The notes beneath the pieces were generated by a model. The model searched no databases. It had not been told where the DNA came from and saw only the letters and a list, made by a program, of their open reading frames with translations. From Malania oleifera (Eukaryota > Streptophyta > Magnoliopsida > Santalales > Ximeniaceae), in NCBI RefSeq assembly GCF_029873635.1, contig NC_080421.1, positions 41,149,120 to 41,213,119 on the forward strand: a stretch of DNA of 64,000 nt, read 5' to 3'. The translations under genes and the position numbers were made by a program. Shown piece by piece: positions 45,845-57,000 of the stretch; positions within the stretch are counted from its first letter, which is position 1, and each line of letters opens with the position of its first letter.

Positions 45845-46075
45845 CTTATTTTAATTATATTTGTTTTAAATCCAATGCAATGATATTTAATTTAACAACT
45901 AGTTATTTAATTATTTAATTTATCTTAATTTAATTTAATTTCTTGAATTTTTATTTTTTTAATTTAATTTTTTTTTCTTTTTCCCATGTCATTCCTTTTA
46001 TTTATCTATTTGTTATTTTATTTATTATTTTTTTTCTAAATTATTTTAATCCTTTTAAATTTTCGGGTCTTTACA
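44262..46075 (-). mobile_element. Solo LTR inside gypsy 1 integrase
   Basis: 1.8 kb, in element direction TGTAAAGACCCG...CGGGGCGTTTCA, with no coding region. The host integrase is continuous around it: FHPQN on the left and TNGQSERT on the right; the sibling at 58590-58620 shows the uninterrupted site. The flanking 4-5 bp (AATAA / CTAAT) are an imperfect duplication. It contains the conserved block inverse to GGTGAGACACATCTCAG (44648-44670) and a CA/TA microsatellite. Confidence 0.85.
45762..45843. repeat. CA and TA microsatellites in solo LTR
   Basis: A CACACA run passes directly into TATATA; a second TA run follows after a short gap. Confidence 0.9.
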
Positions 46076-46989
46076 CTAATGGACAGTCGGAGAGGACGAT
46101 ACAGATCTTGGAGGATATGTTACGGGCTTGTGTATTGGACTTCGGTGGTAATTGGATTCAGTTTCTGCCACTAGTAGGGTTTGCTTATAACAATAGCTTC
46201 CAAGCTAGTATAGGGATGGCACCGTTCAAGGCTTTGTATGGTCAAAGGTGTCGATCTCCTTTGTATTGGGATAAGGTCGGTGAACGTCAGGTTTTAGGAC
46301 CTGAACTCGTGTAGCAGGCGTCTAAGAAGGTAGGTTTGATCTTGGAAAGGATTAGATCAGCTCAGAGTAGGCAGAAGAGTTACGCGGATGTTCGCCGCCA
46401 TGAGTTGGAGTTCGAGTTAGGGGCTAAAGTATTCCTTAGAATCGCTCTGATGAAGGGAGTGATGAGATTCGGAAAGAAGAGCAAGTTGAGCCCAAGGTAT
46501 ATCGGACCATTCGAGGTCATTGAGCGAGTGGGTCCGGTAGCCTACAGAGTTGTACTACCCCCAACACTCTCAAGGGTCCACGATGTGTTTCACGTATCCA
46601 TGCTGAGAAGGTACATGTTGGATCCATCTCATGTTATCAGTTATGATGAGTTGGAAATCGAGGATACTTTAGCGTATGAAAAAATACCTGTTCAGGTTTT
46701 GGACTCAGAAGCTTCGTACCAAAGAAATACCATTAGTGAAGGTATTGTGGCGAGACCACGAGGTTGAGGAAGCTTCTTGGGAATTGGAAATGGAAATACG
46801 CCGGAAGTATCCGCAGTTGTTCTAAGTAGTAGTTATATAGCAGGGTGGTATGAATATGTATGTATGTATGTAATCCTCTATTATCGTATTGTATTTGGTG
46901 GTTAGTCTTTGGGAGAGTCATGTTGTATTGTAAACTCCCGAGGCCACGTATGTATGTAACCATGGTATTCCTCCACCATAAGTGAGGGA

Positions 46990-47280
46990 GAGTATGTATG
47001 TATGTATCGTATCGAGGCTGCGTATAAATGGTCGCCATATTCTCTAGAGTATATATGTATGTATTGTATCGGAGCTGCGTATAAATGGCCGCCATATTCT
47101 CAAGAGTATGTATGTGTGTATCATGATAGGGCTGCGTATAAATGACCGCCATATTCTCTAGAGTATGTATGTATGTATCGTGACAGGGCTATGTATAAAC
47201 GGCCGCCGTTTTCTTTAGAGTATGTATGTATCATAGAGGGGCTGCGTATAAATGGCCGCCGATTCATCTTAGAGTGTGTA
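46990..47280 (+). repeat. 62-bp tandem repeat upstream of gypsy 1 3' LTR
   Basis: Five copies with the core GGCTGCGTATAAATGGCCGC and GTATGTATGTATC. A single related copy lies in the gypsy 2 LTRs (near 53145 and 60797), so the expansion is specific to element 1. Confidence 0.85.
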
Positions 47281-47344
47281 TGTAGGTAGTAGTATGAATA
47301 TGTTTGTAATGAGAGATTGCAAATTTCAAGGATGAAATTTTTGT

Positions 47345-47357
47345 AAGGAGGGGAGAT
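47345..47357 (+). other. Gypsy 1 polypurine tract
   Basis: AAGGAGGGGAGAT directly before the 3' LTR; the same tract precedes the gypsy 2 3' LTR at 59678-59690. Confidence 0.85.
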
Positions 47358-49333
47358 TGTAAGAACCTGAACAGTGATATATGGATTAATTATGTAAAAG
47401 AAGGATAAAATGGTAAATTAAGCAGGGTTCCTCCACGAAGTTTCTTCTGTTCTCATCGACGAAATTCAGAGGCTCATCGATGAGGGGATGCCGAGAGGTT
47501 TGGAAAAATTTTAAATATTCGGCTCGTCGACGAGGGTACCATCTCATTGACGAAGGTAATGGCAGACTTGTTGACGAGGACGCCAATTCGTCGATGAATC
47601 CACCCGAGTCAAATGCCTTTAAAAGATATTTTCGGTTACTTCTTGGCTAAGATTTGGAAATTCTCTCTCTCTCTCTAGAATTCGAAGCTCTCTCTCTCTC
47701 CTCGATTTCTTCGCCATTCGTCGCCTGATTCGTAAATTGGACGTTACCACGAGGATCAGGGAAGGATTCTCTACATTTCTAATGGATTGGAATCTCGTTT
47801 TGAGCGTTTCCGAGTTTCGGGCTAAAATCGAGGTAAGGCTCGGTTTTCATTTATGATTCAGAATATGTGTAGTAGTATGGATTGTAAGCATGTATTGTAC
47901 TGTGGTTTGTGGGTTTTGGAGTCTCGATTCATAGTTTTAGGGACCATAGAGTTCGTAGTTGGATTTCGGGTTAAGGTAAGGGGATTCTATTTATATCAGT
48001 TTATTTTTTAAATCGAGATCGGTAAGCTTGTAAGCTACGATCATATGTATGTTTTGGTAACTTAATTTGGGAAATCTATCGAGTAAAAATATGGGATTTT
48101 CAGGTTATAGTTTTCGGGAAAATTTGGGGATTTCGTGTATCATCTCTGCTTTGTTTGGAAAATCGTTCATTTTGTTTAAACTGTATTATTGAGATGACTG
48201 TTATCCATATTTGCATAAACTGTATACTTGAAATGGAAAACAATATGATTTTTCGTAAACCAAATAAGTGTGGTATGTAGGGTTGTATGTAATTGTTCCA
48301 AGTATGTTGTAAAACAGCTATGTGGCGGCTTATTACCATACGCTGATGTGTATAGGAGTATGAGCTCCAAAATGATTCCAAGTTTTGTGAAATCAGCTAG
48401 TGGCGGGTAATTACCGTATGCCAAAATAGCTATGTAGCGGCTAATTACCGTACGCTGCGCCATGTACCGGTGTGAAAACCGTGGGTGAGAGTGTCTGGCT
48501 CCATATTGGAGGGTGTGAAATATTACTATGTCATCCGGCTGGTCACCGAAGGATGTGAGCCACCCTGTATGGCAATGTAATCGTTGTGAAGCTTTGAGTT
48601 CATGGAGTAGTTGCGTGTTGGCAATGTAATCGCTGTGAAACTTAAGTTCATATCGTAGTTGCATACTTGTGTGAGCTACATCGTATTGGCAATGTAATCG
48701 CTTGAAGCTTCGGGTTTCATAGTGTAGTTACGTATTAGTGTGACGACACTGACCATATGTTTTGGGTATCATATGTACTGGAATGCATTTGTGAAAATAC
48801 TGGAATTGTATGGAAATTTTTTCGAACTGTATTGTATCGTATAGTGTTATGTTTTGCGTAAAATAACACTGGTATGCCACACACTGATACAACATGTTTT
48901 CTTCCTTACTGAGAGGTGTCTCACCCCGAATGTACGTACAATGTTTTTCAGGTCCTTCAGGTAGCCGTAATTAGCATCCTAATGTCTAGAAGCGAGGGTG
49001 TCGTTAGCTACTGCTAGTACCTGTTAGGTACGAGTTTTGGTATCCGGGTTGTCAGGATGGTTTTGTAGACACCTGGGGTATGTTTTGTATTATGGGAATG
49101 TGTATCCTAGCTTATATAGACTCTGGTATGATACTGTACATGTATAAAAAGATCGTATTTCACTGCGTATCTGATGAGTATGGATTTGTATGTGTAGGTG
49201 TATAGGACATCTGTGTACCCCACGGGGTCAGACCCTTTTATTTTATCATATCATGTATGTTTGAATTGATGCAAAGACAGGTTAGGTTACTATATTCACA
49301 CCTGGGACCCACTTGCGGGTTCGAGGCGTGACA
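47358..49333 (+). repeat. Gypsy 1 3' LTR
   Basis: Matches 38392-40357 with substitutions. It lacks about 24 bp of the motif region near 47430 and most of the CT microsatellite, and gains about 17 bp near 49085. The differences indicate an old insertion. Confidence 0.9.
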
Positions 49334-49500
49334 TTATTCTAGCATCAAACATATAAGTACTTTACTTAATGATTTAATCACTTTGGTGATTAAAATCAAA
49401 ATACTTTATAACATTAAAATGTTAAAATATTGTGAGTAACGTAAAAATGTTGCCAAAATACTTATATAGACTCATATTAGCATGCATTAACATTATATAT

Positions 49501-49755
49501 TGTTAAAATTGGTGTGATCCCAAGAAGGGGGTGAATTGGGTTTTAAAAACTTTTTGGCTAATTTAAACGTTTCGCCGATTCGCCACGTATCATATCTCAT
49601 TCAACATGTACACGTGTATGTAAAATGATTTTAACACTAAAAGAAAACTTACATGTGTGCAATATCTTATTTAAATCAAATGTGTGTATGCAAATAATTA
49701 TGACATTAAATAAACATTCATACACATACTGAAATTAAAGTACAAGAATTTAAAT

Positions 49756-49806
<51 letters not shown>

Positions 49807-51618
49807 TGTGTGTGTGTGTGTGTGTGTGACACTAGATTTTTTATCGAGGTTCGACCAAACCAATCTACATCCCCGCCTTGGGCTACCCCCCAAGGATTCC
49901 ACTAAACCTGCTCACTTAACTAGGCAGAGCAAAAACCGTTTACATCCTCTCCTTATAGGGTGAGGAAATTCCCAACTCAATTATTAGGCTAAGTCAAACT
50001 AGTCTCACTTACGGGGCTAAGACTCCTACGTTCAATTTTCGGGCTGAACCGAACCAGTCTCACTTATAGGGCTAAGACTCCCTAGTTCAATTCCGGGCTG
50101 AACCCAACCGTTACAATAAAAACATTTTTGTACATATAAGAAACCTTCTAAATACAAGCATGGATGTACACATTAAGCTCATAAAAATACACACTCCAAT
50201 GATATGAAATAATGCTCAAGGAGTAAGGGTGTTTATCTAAATAATATGCACAAATAAAATACGTGGATATAAAAATGATTATTATGTTCTCCAACAAAGA
50301 TTTTTTTCAAATAAAAGTATTTGGAGAATCTGGAGTTTATGTTCAAGGAAATATATGTGCAATAAATAATTTTCTCCCAAAAAATATTTATCAAAGAAAT
50401 AATCTAGGAGAAAACCAAGGCTATATTCTCAAAAATGATTTTCAAAAATAAATAGTATGTGAGAGTACGGCATGTGAATACAAAAATAATTATCAAAACA
50501 AATATACTCTCTCACAAAATGATTTTGAAATGAATGGATGGAAAGAGAGTTGGAGAGTTTAGTTTGAAAAATTTTGCCCCAAAGAAGAAATTTTTACAAT
50601 AAAAATGGTTTAGGAGAACTTTGATTAACAAATGATTAGAGAGAAATTTGGAGTTAATCAAAATTACTAATTTGGAGTAATGAGGAGGAATTTATAGAGT
50701 TTGTGAAAATTATGACCGTTGGGGACACAGAGGTCATTTTAGAAAAAGATTAATGATGTTCAATTAAAAATAACCTCGTTTACCAATGGTAAAAAATTCA
50801 ACAACCCGAGAGGCTCGGTCGACCGAACTTAAGGTTCGATTGACCAAGTGGCTGGGTTCGGTCAACCAGGAGAAATTTGAACTAGAAGGATGGTCAACCA
50901 GACTTGCAGGGTTCAAAGGTGATTTTCCAAATCCCGTGGTTCCATCAACCAAGTCTTTTTGAACTACGAGGTTCAGTCGACCGGGCAGTTTGCTATTCCC
51001 ACGTGGGGGTTTGATCGACTAAGGCGTTACCCATATAATCTTGGTCGGTCGACCGAGTGGTCAACTTGTTGACCCAGTGGGAGTTCGGTCAACCCAAGAT
51101 CTCGGTGTAACTGAGTTCGGTCGACCAAACATGCCATCCTTGGGCATTTCGGTCTTTTTACCTTTATTAAATTATCCCTAATTATATGATATTTATTTTC
51201 AAGACTATGGGGGACATTTTTATGCAATATTCAATGTCCTAAAGTTAGACTAAGGCTTTTGAGAAATAGCCTTAAAAAATCGGCGTCAGTCGACCAACCC
51301 TAAGGTCATTCGGTTCCCTATGGGCAAACTACAGCCAACTGAGCATATAATTCATATCATGCAGATGCATACATTATTACACACCAAATATAAAAACAAA
51401 TGCATATACAAGTAAAAAAAAATGTCTTCTTTATCTTCTTTACTCTTAAATCTTCATGGAAAACGCCAAGAGAGTGTGAGCCTTATGTTTTTGCTGGCAT
51501 TCATTTTCGGTATCTTATATTCGTACTGAAATGAAAACCTATTTACACACTAAATGCACACATAAGATACTGATATTTTGTTAGTATCAAAATAGGGATC
51601 AGACTCAAAAAGTCAACA
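49501..51618. mobile_element. Solo LTR of an unidentified LTR family
   Basis: TGTTAAAATTGGTGTGATCC at the left and GGGATCAGACTC...GTCAACA at the right, flanked by an exact TATAT duplication (49496-49500, 51619-51623). 2118 bp, no coding domain. It contains GA and TG microsatellites (49757-49829) and about eleven GGTCGACCGA-like motifs at 50810-51300. A complete non-LTR origin cannot be excluded; the orientation is unknown. Confidence 0.75.
49757..49829. repeat. GA then TG microsatellites
   Basis: About 24 GA units interrupted once, directly followed by about 12 GT units. Confidence 0.9.
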
Positions 51619-51623
51619 TATAT

Positions 51624-52071
51624 ATTTACTATCACATCATACATTCTGCATCATCATAATTTTATTTTTTTTTTAAGAAGTATCAAGGCAGAACAAAATT
51701 AAACACAATGTACATAAAATAAATTTGGAGACGTGCTGCATACATGAAATTTTAATTTAAATGTTTAATTAAACCTTGATTATAAGGAAACTTGTGCATG
51801 TCAAAACTTTTAATCCTATTTATTTAAAATCTTAATTATAAATTTTTAATCTTGAAAATTGTAAATTTTAAATATCTTAATTTTATTTATTAAAAAAATG
51901 AATATAAACAAAAAATTATTAGATACACATATATACGAAATCTAACATGATTTCCTCATATTTTATTAAATTAGTTAAATTTTTTGTGCATCTAACAAGA
52001 TCATGTTAGATTCAATATATACACCCCATGTACCTAATATTTTTTCATTAAAATCATAATTTTGGTATTGA
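51624..52071. other. AT-rich spacer
   Basis: Non-coding, very AT-rich, between the solo LTR and gypsy 2. Confidence 0.6.
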
Positions 52072-52076
52072 TTTAC

Positions 52077-52200
52077 TGTAAGAACCCGAAATATGAAAAA
52101 TGGGTTTAAATATTAAGAGAGGGGCAAAATTGGAAATTGCCCAGGTCAAAGGGCTATAAAGGAAATTCTTATTTCTTCCAAGCTAAGCAAACTTAGATTT

Positions 52201-52237
<37 letters not shown>

Positions 52238-53701
52238 AACCTCTCCCTACTCCTTCTCTCTAGAATTCTTCACCGATCGTTGATGGAATCGGAAAACGGA
52301 AGCTACCACTAGGATCGTGGAAGGATTCTCTACAACTTCTATGGATCGGAATCTCGTTTCAGAGATTTTTGGGTTTCGGCGTAAAATCGAAGTAAGACTC
52401 GGTTTTCAATTTTAATCCAGTAGATTTGTAGGTAACTGTCTTGTGAACATATTATGTACTGTGATTTGTAGGTTTTGGAACTCGGTTCGCTGTTTAGAGA
52501 CCTTGGAGTTCGGGATTTGCTTACAGGGTTAAGGTAAGGGGAATTATGTTTATATTGGTTATTTTTGAAATTAGACTCGGTGGAACTGTGGTCCACGGTC
52601 CTGTGTGTGTTTTGACTACTCGTTTTGGGGGATCTAATGGGGAAAACTATGGGTTTTTCATTATTACAGTTTTAGGAAAAAGGGGGCGACGAGCTGAATC
52701 CCTAGTTTTGTTGAAAACCGAGTATATGTGTGATTTATACTGTGATATTGGGATGGTCGTTCCTTGACTTTGTTTAAATTGTATTTATTTGGAAAACCAT
52801 GATTTAGATTACCAAATGAGTGGTTTTTTTGGTTATATGAGCATGCATATGTGTGTGATATGTTGAAATGCTAGTAGAAACGCGGTTCCGAAATTGTCCC
52901 AGGTACTGAGAGTGTTCGGCTCTATATCCGAGGACGTAAGCCTATTCCAGCAGATCAGGCCGAAGGCTGTGGATCCACCAGTTTGGCGCCGGTACGATGC
53001 CATGGGAGTCGGGGACTAGCCATGTGCCGGTGGCACCGTGTTTGCGGGTTGGCTATGGGCCAACGCCGTATGTCACGGGCCGGCTTCGAGCCGAGGAGTG
53101 TGACGACACTGAGGATTATTGATCATGTGTATGTATTGTGATGGGGCTGTGTATAAATGGCTGTCGTATGTGTGCGTGTATGCACTGTGTAAATTAGTAC
53201 TAGAATGCATTTAACTGCGTGTATGTTATATCATGATAACACTCAAATACCACACACCGATATAATATGTGTTCTTCCTTACTGAGAGATGTCTCACCCC
53301 ACTATACATACATTTTTACAGGTCCTTCGGGTAATCGGAACTAACGTCCTGGTGTAGGGAGCGTAGTGGCCGGTGTACTGCTTTAGCGCTGGGGTATGTG
53401 CTAGGACTGTAGTTTTGTTGGGTTGCCATTTTGAGTTGTATTTGGGCACCCAGTTTGTATGTTTTGTTAGAGCCATGTTCTATTCTTGTATAAACTTTGG
53501 TATGGTACTGCATATGTTGATATAGAATGACTTTTTTTCGCTGCGTATATGATTATGACTGGATGTGTTTAGGGTGCCTGGGAACCCCACGAGGTCGAAC
53601 TCTCATCCTTTATACTATATCTATGATGATTTGTATGATACAGGGACAGGTTAGATTATATTTTCACCCTCGGGTCCCATTTCTGAGTTCGGGACGTGAC
53701 A
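52077..53701 (+). repeat. Gypsy 2 5' LTR
   Basis: TGTAAGAACCCGAAATATG...GGGACGTGACA, 1625 bp. It has a CT microsatellite (52204-52236) and the conserved TGAGAGATGTCTCACC near 53282. It lacks the CGTCGACGA motif series of gypsy 1. Confidence 0.92.
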
Positions 53702-53704
53702 TCT

Positions 53705-53716
53705 TGGTATTAGAGC
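53705..53716 (+). other. Gypsy 2 primer binding site
   Basis: TGGTATTAGAGC, one base different from the initiator-Met complement TGGTATCAGAGC; a C-to-T change. Confidence 0.88.
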
Positions 53717-54025
53717 TAACTAGGTTACTAGATCTTGTAAACTTGGTTAGGCTTAGTTATGAGTACATACCAAAGTATAGGATGTGGATATGGGTAGAAT
53801 TGGTTGAGGGTTGTTTGGTTACTAGACCGGGAATTCTCGATGGTATTCCGTGTTTCTCCTGGGATGACGATTCTAGTAAAAGTAGGGCAGATCATTGATG
53901 ACTTTCGTGTTGGTGTGATAGGACAGACCTAGACCTGGCAGGAAGTAGTTAACACGATTAGTGTAGATCATTGTGTTAATTGTATGTGTTATAGGGATAT
54001 TGATAGATTTCTATTATGTTGCAGA

Positions 54026-57000
54026 ATGGAGCCCAAGGATAATAATCTAGGAAGTGGCTCTGAGGAGACTGCGAGTGATGAGTCTCCTTCTGTGCCTCGG
54101 GGTTTGACGAGGCAGGTATTGCGGGAGATCGGGCGGAGTGTGAGGAGACGCGAGCGCTCTCCTACTGCTGTGGGGTGCACCATTGAGAGGTTCACACACA
54201 TGCATCCTCTGACGTTCTCTGGAGGAGCTAACCCGATGACAGCAAAGGACTGGATGGAAAATACTGAGAGAATCTTGGAGGTCCTGCACTGCACAGATAG
54301 GCAGCGAGTTCTTTATGCTACCTTCCAGCTGTCTAGGGAAGCGGGTCGACGGTGGACTGTGGTGAATCTGTTGGAGAAGCAGAGCTGGTCCTGAGGAGAT
54401 GATGTGGAGCCGATTCAAGGAGGTGTTCTTTGATAGATACTTCCTGGCTTCCGTATGAGATGCGAAGGTAGATGAGTTTTCTATGCTGACTCAGGGGAGT
54501 TTGACGGTGCAGGGGTATGCGGCTCGATACATAGTGCTGTCCCGCTTTGAACCATGTATGATCTCGAGCGAGTATGAGAAGACTCGAAGGTTCGAGAAGA
54601 GTTTGAGGAAGGATATCCGTAGACTAGTGGGTATGCTTCAGATTCGCAAGTTCTCGATGTTGGTGGATAAAGCCACGGTGATCGAGACTAGTATCCGAGA
54701 GGACGAGGTGGATCAGGAATCGAGGAAGAGGATGGTACCTTCTGGTTCTCAGACAGGATCTTGTCAGGGATCATGGAAGAAGAGGAGCAAGGGCTCGGGT
54801 TACCGCCAGAATACCAAGTGCTAGGACTCTCAGATAAGCCAGATCGGTGGTCATTGTACCAGATGTCACAGGTGGCACGAGGGAGAGTGCCGGTCATTTG
54901 GGGGTAGTTACTACAATTGTGGCTAGTCAGGCCACATGTCTCGTGATTGTCGAGCACCGAGGCGAGACGTGCTTGCAGTTAGTGGGGACCGAGGGAGTAA
55001 TCAGAGACCTCAGGGAACCACTCAAACAAATACAGCTCCAGCCAGAGTATACTCTCTTACTCCAGCGGACGCTGAGCATGCAGGTAACGTGGTGAAAGGT
55101 ACCTTATTATTGCTTTCGAATAAAGCTTCTGTTCTGTTTGATTCGGGTGCAACCCATTCTTTTGTATCTGTAAATTTTGTGGGACAGTGTGGGATTGAGA
55201 CCCGAGATATGAATGAGGTATTAGCTGTTACTGCGCCATCTGGGAGTGTATCTTTCTGAAGGAAGATGTTGATAGACTGCCTAGTGGAAATTCAGGGAAA
55301 GATGTTACCGGTGATTCTTGTGGTATATACGACATGTCAGGGTTTGACGTCATTCTGGGGATGGACTGGTTGTTCTCCAGTTATTCTGTGATTGACTGTC
55401 GTAGAAAGGTGGTAGTTTTCAGACCTCCAAGGGAGCAGGAGTACGAGTTCATGGGATCGTGTGTGCGTTCAGCGCCATAGATTCTTTCGGCACTACAGGA
55501 GAGGAGACTACTCTTGAACGGATGTTAGGGGTACTTAGCTTGTGTGGAGGAACCACCGCGGGATAAGTTGAGACTCGAAAAATATTCGGGTAGTTAGCGA
55601 ATTCCCGGATGTATTCCCAGATGATTTACCCGGTTTACCTCCAGATCGTGAGGTGGAGTTTGCGATAGAGTTTCTGCCTAGTAAGGCGCCAATCTCTAAA
55701 GCCCTGTACCAAATGGCTTCAGCAGAACTTCGGCAGTTGAAGGAGCAATTGCAGGAATTACTGGACAGGGGATTCATTCAACCTAGTGTTTCATCCTGGG
55801 TAGCTCCAGTACTGTTTGTGAAGAAGAAGGACGGGTCGATGCGGATGTGCATTGATTATCGTGATATTAACAAGGTAACTGTGAAGAATCGTTATCCTTT
55901 ACCTCATATAGATGATCTCTTTGACCAGTTACAAGGGACGCGGGTCTTTTCAAAAATCGATTTGCGGTCAGGATAACATCAGGTGAGGGTTAGAGCGGAG
56001 GATGTAGCGATTACGGCTTTCCGAACCAGATATGGCCACTACAAGTTTTTAGTCATGCCTTTTGGGTTGATGAATGCTCCGGCGGTGTTCATGGATCTGA
56101 TGAACAGGGTTTTCCATGAGTACCTAGATTGGTTCGTGGTGGTATTCATTGATGACATTCTGGTATACTCGAGGAGTATGGAAGAATACGTGGTACATTT
56201 GAGGTTAGTGTTACAGATTCTGCAAGAGAAGAAGTTGTATGCTAAGTTGAAGAAATGTGAATTCTGGTTAAGTCAGATTGCGTTCTTAGGCCATGTGGTT
56301 ACTGGGGATGGAATATCAGTTGATCCTAGCAAGATTGAAGTTGTGGTCGACTAGGTAAGACCGAAGAATGTGCAGGAGGTTCGGAGTTTTCTAGGACTGG
56401 CAGGATACTATCGTCAGTTCATAGAGGGTTTCTCTAAACCATGGTTTTAAATTGCGGTAGCGGGTAGCGTAACGTAACGGTAACAGGTGTAATGGGAAGC
56501 AGGAGTAGCGGATGTTACATAATGGGAAGCGGGTGTAACGGCTGTGAATTTTTTTGAAGCACGCACAACCTTGTGCATATTAGCGTACTTGCATGTTTTA
56601 AGCTTTTGGCCATTCTTAGAAAGGGTTTTAGTGTATTTTGGACCCTTTAGTTCGAGTAACTAAGTTATTTGGTAAGGGCAACAAGTTTACATTTGTTTTA
56701 AACCATCATTGATAGAAAATTACGTGTGTGTGCGTATTTATACTTCTCATTGTTCTTATCTGTGATAAATTCTTATGTGTGCTAAATGAATTAATAAAAT
56801 AAAATACATTATACACTCCATTAATCTATTAGACACATAATACATACGAATAATATAAATATAAAATAGTTAGAAAAGAAAAAAGGTTAAAGTTGAAAAA
56901 TAAAGAACATAAATATCACATTACTAATATTATTAAAAAAAAAAATTCCTAACAAGTTAGTATTTTGAAATTGTTAATTAATGCATCTATTGTGAGTATT

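Larger units (their letters stand above)
40684..46825 (+). pseudogene. Gypsy 1 gag-pol polyprotein, broken and interrupted
   Basis: Start ATG 40684 (MEFKDNNLESGSKE). The gag core HPLTFMGG...DWVEKTERIL extends to about 41500, with stops at 41011, 41203 and 41356. Protease has DSGATHSF near 41678 and VILGMDWL near 41890. RT has [26 protein letters not shown] and the catalytic FIDDI near 42680. RNase H (42990-43470) has several stops. The integrase H2C2 finger is near 43770-43890 ([10 protein letters not shown] follows). Core D residues are near 43980 and 44163 (SDRDPRF); the E (NGQSERT) lies at about 46090, beyond the inserted solo LTR. The C-terminal tail has RYIGPFEVIERVGPVAYRV and, after a small deletion and frame change near 46705, HEVEEASWELE...YPQLF ending at 46825. 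Confidence 0.9.
38392..49333 (+). mobile_element. Ty3/gypsy element 1 (chromovirus-like)
   Basis: LTRs at 38392-40357 and 47358-49333, initiator-Met primer site, polypurine tract and a full but broken gag-pol. ATTAT precedes the left end (38387-38391); the right end runs into ATTAT at 49333-49337, sharing or lacking one base of the expected ACA ending. A 1.8-kb solo LTR (44262-46075) sits in its integrase; without it the element is about 9.1 kb. The C-terminal tail after integrase resembles that of Tekay-type chromoviruses. Confidence 0.92.
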
